Source: Athripsodes cinereus (lineage: Eukaryota > Arthropoda > Insecta > Trichoptera > Leptoceridae). From it: a DNA stretch of 64,000 nucleotides. Where the stretch lies: assembly GCA_947579605.1 (NCBI GenBank), contig OX388311.1, positions 28,646,951-28,710,950 of the forward strand, in the 5' to 3' direction. Below, piece after piece: positions 58,769-64,000 of this stretch; position 1 is the first letter of the stretch, and each line of letters opens with the position of its first letter. Under the pieces are notes generated by a model, which saw only the letters and a program-made list of their open reading frames with translations, did no database searches and was not told where the DNA came from. The position numbers and the translations under genes are program-made.

Positions 58769-59998
58769 TCATTTGTTTTGGTGGCGAAAATTTTTCCTTT
58801 GGTTCGATTTTTTGTTGGCATTCTTTCTGTAGGATGCCTGCCAGCTTGATGAAGCTGCGGTATTTGGTTGAGCCTTTGCTGACACTCTTGCATCAGCATT
58901 TGCCTTTCGAAAGGGCCGTGGTACCTCTTTTGTTTTGCCCGACTTGGATGAGTCGTGACGAAACAACTTTGGTCTGCCAAACTTTTGAAGTTGTGTGGAC
59001 AATTTTTCATCATCGAACAGGTGTTCCACGGTGGGAGGTATCCTCCTCATTTGGTCCCTCTCATGATCTTGAAATTTTTCCAAGATCTTCTCCCGTCTCT
59101 GTTCGATAACCTCCGCTCTTTTTCCACAGCATATTTGTAGTAGATTATCTGTGATTTTGTTGTAATCTCCTTGGGCAGAGAAGGCCTCTTGGAGTTTTTC
59201 CTTTAAAGAGAGAGAATTTACATCTCTCTCTTTGGTACTCCAATCCAAAATTTGCTGTATGGATTTTTGCAGAGCTTCTCTCTGTAAAAGTATGCCATGG
59301 GACAGGGCTGCGAAGGCCCGTTCTGTCTGTGGGAGGAGAAAGGAGGACTCTCTCGTCCGTAGATCCGGGTTGATCTCCAGCTCTTTGAAACCCGGATCTG
59401 CAATGTATTCCTTCAGTGCCTTGCTATAGCGCACCTCCTTCCACCCTTTCTCGTCGAAGTGTTACATTTTTTTGATGGTGGACAATAATTTGTCCCCAGG
59501 GGCCAGCAATACTGGCTCTTTCATCGTAATTGCCGGTTCTGGCATGGCAAACACTAGGGAGTGTTCCACAGTAGGATTTCTCTCCGGAAGGCCCTCAGGA
59601 AAGTCAGAATGCTGACTTTCCCTCTCTCGTGCTGGGGTCTGCCCGCCAGCAGTCAAGGAGGGGCTCTCCGGATGACTCATCCTCTCCAGTGCTGAGGTTT
59701 TCCCGTCAGCAGCGAGGAAAGAGGAGCCCTCTGAGTCAGAGACGCAAGGAGTGTTTTGCACGACCCCTTGAACGTCCCTAGTATACACGAACCTTTGAAG
59801 ATCCCTCATCTGCTTTGTAAGCTTTTGGAGGATCTTACTCTGTGAGGGTCTTTTCCTGCGATTATCCTCGGAAGAAGATCCGGAGGATGAAGAAGAGGAA
59901 GATGTTGAAGAGCTGCGTCTTCTCTTAGGCGCACGCTTTTTTCTTTTCTCTCCTGAGGCACTGTCGCGACTTGGCGTGTGTGAAACAGCGTCGGCCAT
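58769..59998 (-). pseudogene. DIRS Gag with an in-frame stop
   Basis: The ATG at 59998 opens MADAVSHTPSRDSASGEKRK, a Lys/Arg then Ser-rich N-terminus. The frame meets TAA at 59462-59464 and continues in the same frame (HFDEKGWKEVRYSKALKEYI) to 58769 with a basic C-terminus (KSNQRKNFRHQNK). It would be about 409 residues with the stop read through. HFDEKGWKEV-type sequence fits DIRS Gag. The stop may be a mutation or a readthrough site; only more copies would tell. Confidence 0.82.
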
Positions 59999-60373
59999 TT
60001 TATAAGTTTATATTGTATCGGCACAAAGCACAAAAAAAAAACCGAACACAATAAATGCAATAAGTGAATCACTGCAGTTTTTGTTCCCACAAACACTTAA
60101 AAACTATTTATAAGAACGTCCTTCACTAAACTAAACTAATTAATATAAGCGTCCTTTCGCAACTACTGCTGTCTCCACACGGCGACAGTTAACAGTATGA
60201 AAACGTATTAAAACGTCCTTACGCACAAATAAAAGCAAGCACAATGTAGCACAATATCAACTTTAACTCAGAATATACGTTTTTAAGCACAGATTCTAAC
60301 AAAAAGGCAAATATTGGTTTGAAAACTTCGACAGTTAACGGAAGCGTAACAACGCGCGGCAAATGTCGATGTC

Positions 60374-60541
60374 AAATTGAGGAAACATTATGTTGGTAAC
60401 ATAACGAACTGCGCATGACAGGGGTAACACTACAAAGACGTTCAACAGATATGACGTAGTACAGATGAGAAAAGTCGGGAAATACAACGTCGCGGAACTA
60501 CAATGTTGGGTTATATCTCACAATATATATTCTGGATAAGG
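60374..60541 (-). repeat. DIRS inverted terminal repeat, high-coordinate end
   Basis: Reverse complement of 55609-55776; begins aaattgaggaaacattatgt and ends atattctggataagg. Upstream of Gag, so likely contains the promoter. Confidence 0.93.
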
Positions 60542-60555
60542 AACAGACCATACAT

Positions 60556-62098
60556 AATAATTATTATTATTGCTAATATAATCCCAGATACAATTATAAT
60601 CTTTTGATACAGTACCTACATGAATAGGGTTCACTAGCTCTATGGAGTCATTGAGTAAGTTAGTTCCTATTTTTCCCTTTAATTCTTTCTGTGCTCTTAA
60701 GATATTGTATACTTGCAATGTCTTCTCTTTCATGATTGAGATGTCATTGTTCTCTATGTTAGAGATTAGCTCGTCCGAATAGAGTCCCTGACCGATGTTG
60801 ACACCTCTGACAACAATCTCTCTAAGGCTCGACTGTACCAATGTTGGGGTCTCTATAATATGGATGTTCGGTGTCAACTTCATATATTTGTTCCTGACCA
60901 GGAATATAGGTATAAGAGGATCTGTACAAGCACAGGGCAATGATACTTTTGTCAGTATTGAGGTTAAAGGATTAGCGAAGTATGATTCAGTGTGGACACT
61001 GGGATGTCCATGTAGCACTCTGTTGATATCTTTATTTTTATTGGCACTTCTTCACATTTTGTTAATGCAAATGCTTCACCTATCCTTTGAATGATATGAC
61101 CTTTCTCTCCAAGAAGTTTCATAGCTACCAATCCAGGGTCATTTTGGGTTTCAAGAAATATATCGTGCTGGATAGTCTTCTCGAGTATGCATTGGTTTAT
61201 TATACAAAGACGCCTTGTAATAGACTGACAAATACCCCTTGAATGTAGGTGTGACAGTCGGAATATGTGATTCTATCCCCTGAATTACATAAGTCCCCAT
61301 TTCATTAGATTCCATGACACCTCTCCCACATATGATTGAAGAACCCTTAAGGGTCAACATGACCCCTAGGGGTTGCACAGCTATTTGTCTTTCTGACCCG
61401 GATTGTTCATAGATCTCTGCTTTTCCCATGTATAGTGCACTCCATGGGCATTTAAAATCGGACATTGGTGGGAGGACAAATGTTTCTCCCGAGACTGACA
61501 GGGCCCAATCTTCATTGTCTTGTTTTACTAGATTCTCACCAGATGAAGAGATTCTACCTAAATCTCCTCTATGTCTGACTTGATAATTGATGTCAGATTC
61601 TGTGATAGAGATCTCAAACTTCCTCTCTGTAAAATAGATTTGAGCAGTGTGGCATTGACCGGACTCAGCATCTATAGATGTGACAGATCCAAGATTTGAT
61701 CCTAATTGCAGATTAGAGAATGTTTTTCCAAAAAGAGTTACTGAACGTGTTTTATATAGATTTGAACATTCTTGCCCATTAATTTTGTAAATATGGGGAG
61801 CTATTGATGGATCACTGTCAAGAACGGGATCTACGAATTTAAGCCAGTTGCAGTAGTAAGTGGTCTCTATGTACTGGATCAATAGAGATACGCTTTTCTT
61901 TGTAATAGAAGTAGGGAACTGTACTATTGTGATGTCTATTTCTGATGGAAGTATTTGTGGTTTAACCTGATTAGCGCAATCTTCTTTAGTGCCTATTCTG
62001 AAATACGGTGTAGGATTATGTTCTCTACATAAAAACCCAACAAGTCCATAACAGAATGATATCTGTACAAATGTAAAAAGCCACTTTATTAACAACAT
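60556..62098 (-). pseudogene. Endogenous viral-type envelope glycoprotein, broken
   Basis: Frame 62098-61151 (315 codons) opens with a hydrophobic signal-peptide-like N-terminus (MLLIKWLFTFVQISFCYGLV) and a Cys-rich ectodomain. A frame change near 61150 and another near 61025-61050 separate it from frame 61018-60556, which contains an SLPCACTDPLIP-type segment. The reading then ends at the DIRS border. Overall style suggests a glycoprotein of negative-strand RNA viruses of arthropods, most like chuvirus glycoproteins found in insect genomes alone or captured by BEL/Pao elements. A rhabdovirus-like origin is the alternative. The gene is disabled by two frameshifts and an insertion. No gag-pol neighbour is seen. 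Confidence 0.6.
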
Positions 62099-63095
62099 TT
62101 TATGATAGGTATATCACTTGTATCATTGTAATAATAAAAGTCCGACATTGTTTCACATTATCCTGCTTTTTATTTTATTCATTGTATGTATCTTCAAAAC
62201 TTTAAACATCTTCATAATAATGTTATAACTGGAGGTAATAAATTTTATCATATTTATTTATTTACGGCATAATTGCCTTTGGTTACAAAATATTACAAGT
62301 ATAAAATGGACAATTTTACAAATTATAGAGGTTACAAAACAATGAAAACACAATGACTACAATAATCTTGATAAAAGTTAAATTAAATTATAAAGTAAAT
62401 ATTAAATTAAATTTGTAATTTCAGAATATCTCATTAAAACATTGTGTATTTTAAGATTTTTTCTGACAATTTAAAGGTAAAAACAAAGTTTCAAAGTATT
62501 GTACATTTTTTTTCGTGTTTATTCACTATTAGATTTTCCATTGATTCAAAAATTATATTTTTTTTATTTATTTATTTATTTCTCTTAAATATACATACAA
62601 GTCAGTTATAATAATTTAAACATAATCTTACTTATTTTTTATTCCCCAGGCAGTAACGTTATATATACTGGTGTTAGGGGAAATAGTATTAAAAACTATA
62701 ATTACTTAAATATCTAGATGTTTATAAAATAACAATTTAACTAGATTCCAAACAGTAACTCACCTCACTCACTCACAGTAAGTTCACCTTAAAAATATAA
62801 TCTAAGTCGGGTTTAAACTTAAACTTACTAACTAGAATCTTGTAATATTATGTAAGTATGTCACAAGCAAAACTAACATAAATGTTATTGCAAAATAAAT
62901 CATTAAGTACATTTACATGTAAACAAACAATAATTATAATAAACATGTAAATTCCATACCTCTAATAATAACACATAATATCTGTCTCTTGATGACTGGA
63001 CTCTTTGGACTTAACTTTGTCCCATCAAATGTGTAGAGAATTATACATTACTTTAGTATTTTCATTTAGAAGTTATTCTCTAATCTATTAGAATT
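62099..63095. other. No gene; LINE 3' tails
   Basis: 62565-62700 is a minus-strand LINE 3' end with (TTTAT)n and a stem-loop at 62642-62682 (ttcccc ... ggggaa). 62245-62330 (atttatttacggcataattg) is a second LINE tail. The remainder is AT-rich. Confidence 0.55.
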
Positions 63096-63099
63096 TATA

Positions 63100-63360
63100 C
63101 GGCATATAAGAGACTTATAAGAATCTGCCAACAACGAGCTAACTGGATTGACCACAACATCAGGAACCCAGGACTGCTCATCACCATCGCGGAAGGCAGA
63201 AATGGTAGAGGCCGACCAAGAGATGCTTATATGGACCAACTGTTATAGAAGGACATGAACTGTGGCATATACGTAGAACTAAAGAGACTAGCTGAAAATA
63301 GGGAGGAATGGAGAAGAAAATCCAAACTCGTGTATATATATAATTATATATGAGACTACT
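63100..63360 (+). pseudogene. RTE-type LINE C-terminal fragment
   Basis: Frame reads NIRNPGLLITIAEGRNGRGR, PRDAYMDQLL, one stop, then KDMNCGIYVELKRLAENREE and WRRKSK. GRGRPRxxYxDQ and the terminal (D/N)REEWR are typical of RTE-like ends. Short and broken. Confidence 0.65.
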
Positions 63361-63459
63361 AAGAATAAAAAATAAAGATTCCACTATAATATAATTTCTC
63401 TGTAAGTATAATATATAAAAACTATTTTTTTCTGAAATTCATAGTGTGAAAACACTACA

Positions 63460-63620
63460 ACAGGAACTACTACTATCCCACAGGTGGGGTAGCCAGTAGA
63501 CCACTGGTATAAAAAAAAATAGTTCATTCGAACACTTGCCTTTAAAAAAACACTTGATAACTTATGGAAAAGAATGAGAGGCCAATTCTTTACTGGGTGC
63601 CTCCACCGAATAAACTAAAA
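63460..63620 (-). repeat. Family R copy
   Basis: Starts ctactactatcccacaggtg, keeps ggggtagccagtagaccac, and ends agaatgagaggccaattctt. Confidence 0.75.
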
Positions 63621-64000
63621 CAGAAAGCATGAATGTATTTGTTATACCAAATTAATATTTTAATAAAAATAATGGCCTAAATCCACATAGGGAAGCTATT
63701 TTTAGTCAGTCGACAGACTCTCTGCATGTAATGAAAATACAGATCATCTTCCTAGTGCTAAGTTTTTTTTTTCATTTCAATAAAACATAATTATTTCATA
63801 TTTGAAAATAATTTGTTGTGCTAATATTAGAGTGCTGAAATTTAAATTATAAACGACCTAACAACTAATAAAGTGTAAAACAAAATTTTATGTGATTCTG
63901 ATATTATGCAATTTGTGTATTATAATAGGTGATAAATCACTCCAGAACAGGATTGTATGGAGGGGAGTTCTAAAGGTAAATTTGAATTTAGTGCGAATTT
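63621..64000. other. No gene seen
   Basis: AT-rich sequence to the window edge. No repeat family of the window recognised. Confidence 0.4.

Larger units (their letters stand above)
55561..60555 (-). mobile_element. DIRS retrotransposon, structurally complete
   Basis: Tyrosine-recombinase retrotransposon of about 5.0 kb. Inverted terminal repeats of 168 bp lie at 55609-55776 and 60374-60541 (ccttatccagaatatatatt ... / reverse complement). Short unique ends lie outside them. An internal complementary region at 55802-55900 joins the complements of both outer ends, the template for circle closure in the DIRS model. ORF order on the minus strand: Gag, RT-RNase H-methylase-like, tyrosine recombinase. 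No target duplication, as expected. Confidence 0.93.

Noticed and set aside
56380..59013. 877-codon frame as a single protein
   Set aside because: Only the last 153 codons show a known domain (tyrosine recombinase). Upstream it is a second frame of Gag and RT sequence.

Overview
The window looks like AT-rich accessory DNA of a holometabolous insect, most likely a moth or butterfly. The reasons are spliced ZAD-C2H2 zinc-finger genes with short introns, tRNA-derived SINEs, LINE 3' tails with (TTTAT)n ends, and piggyBac, mariner, hAT, MULE, Penelope and DIRS remnants. The order is an inference from family content; no host gene here fixes the species.

Layout. 1-20 kb: no host gene found. It holds dead LINE ends, tRNA-derived SINEs, foldback MITEs, a 253-bp direct duplication, two long palindromes that precede look-alike micro-ORFs, and an 8 x 96-bp minisatellite. 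20.0-25.4 kb: ZAD gene 1, + strand, 10 exons, 586 aa, with an AT-hook and about ten fingers. 26.6-27.8 kb: an internally deleted piggyBac-like element with exact TTAA duplications. 28.1-35.0 kb and 39.9-43.8 kb: ZAD genes 2 and 3, + strand, 6 exons each, 427 and 423 aa. They are tandem duplicates with five of six exon lengths identical and all frames open. One MITE sits at the same intron site in both copies and so predates the duplication. An antisense LINE, SINEs, a palindromic MITE and a 59-bp array are private to one copy. Between them lie two elements with 8-bp duplications of the hAT type, one of which carries a 167-bp tandem array.

44-55 kb: nested elements, mostly on the - strand. A mariner sits in a LINE with RNase H. 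A MULE transposase with SWIM domain is split by another LINE and carries a 647-bp tandem duplication. A Penelope GIY-YIG fragment follows. A LINE with endonuclease and RT is cut exactly inside its VPQG motif by a 2.8-kb CACTA-like element. 55.4-62.1 kb: a viral-type envelope glycoprotein relic (chuvirus-like is the best guess), frameshifted and cut by a structurally complete DIRS retrotransposon. That element has 168-bp inverted terminal repeats and an internal complementary region; its RT/RNase H frame is open, but Gag and the tyrosine recombinase are broken. 62.1-64 kb: LINE and retroposon remnants.

A recurring retroposon, called family R here, with the end gatatgccgtgatggtatag followed by (TAG)n, appears at least a dozen times and serves as a landing pad for other insertions. 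The three ZAD genes, probable sequence-specific DNA-binding regulators, are the only intact host genes I can support. I find no rRNA gene, functional tRNA gene, or CRISPR array.
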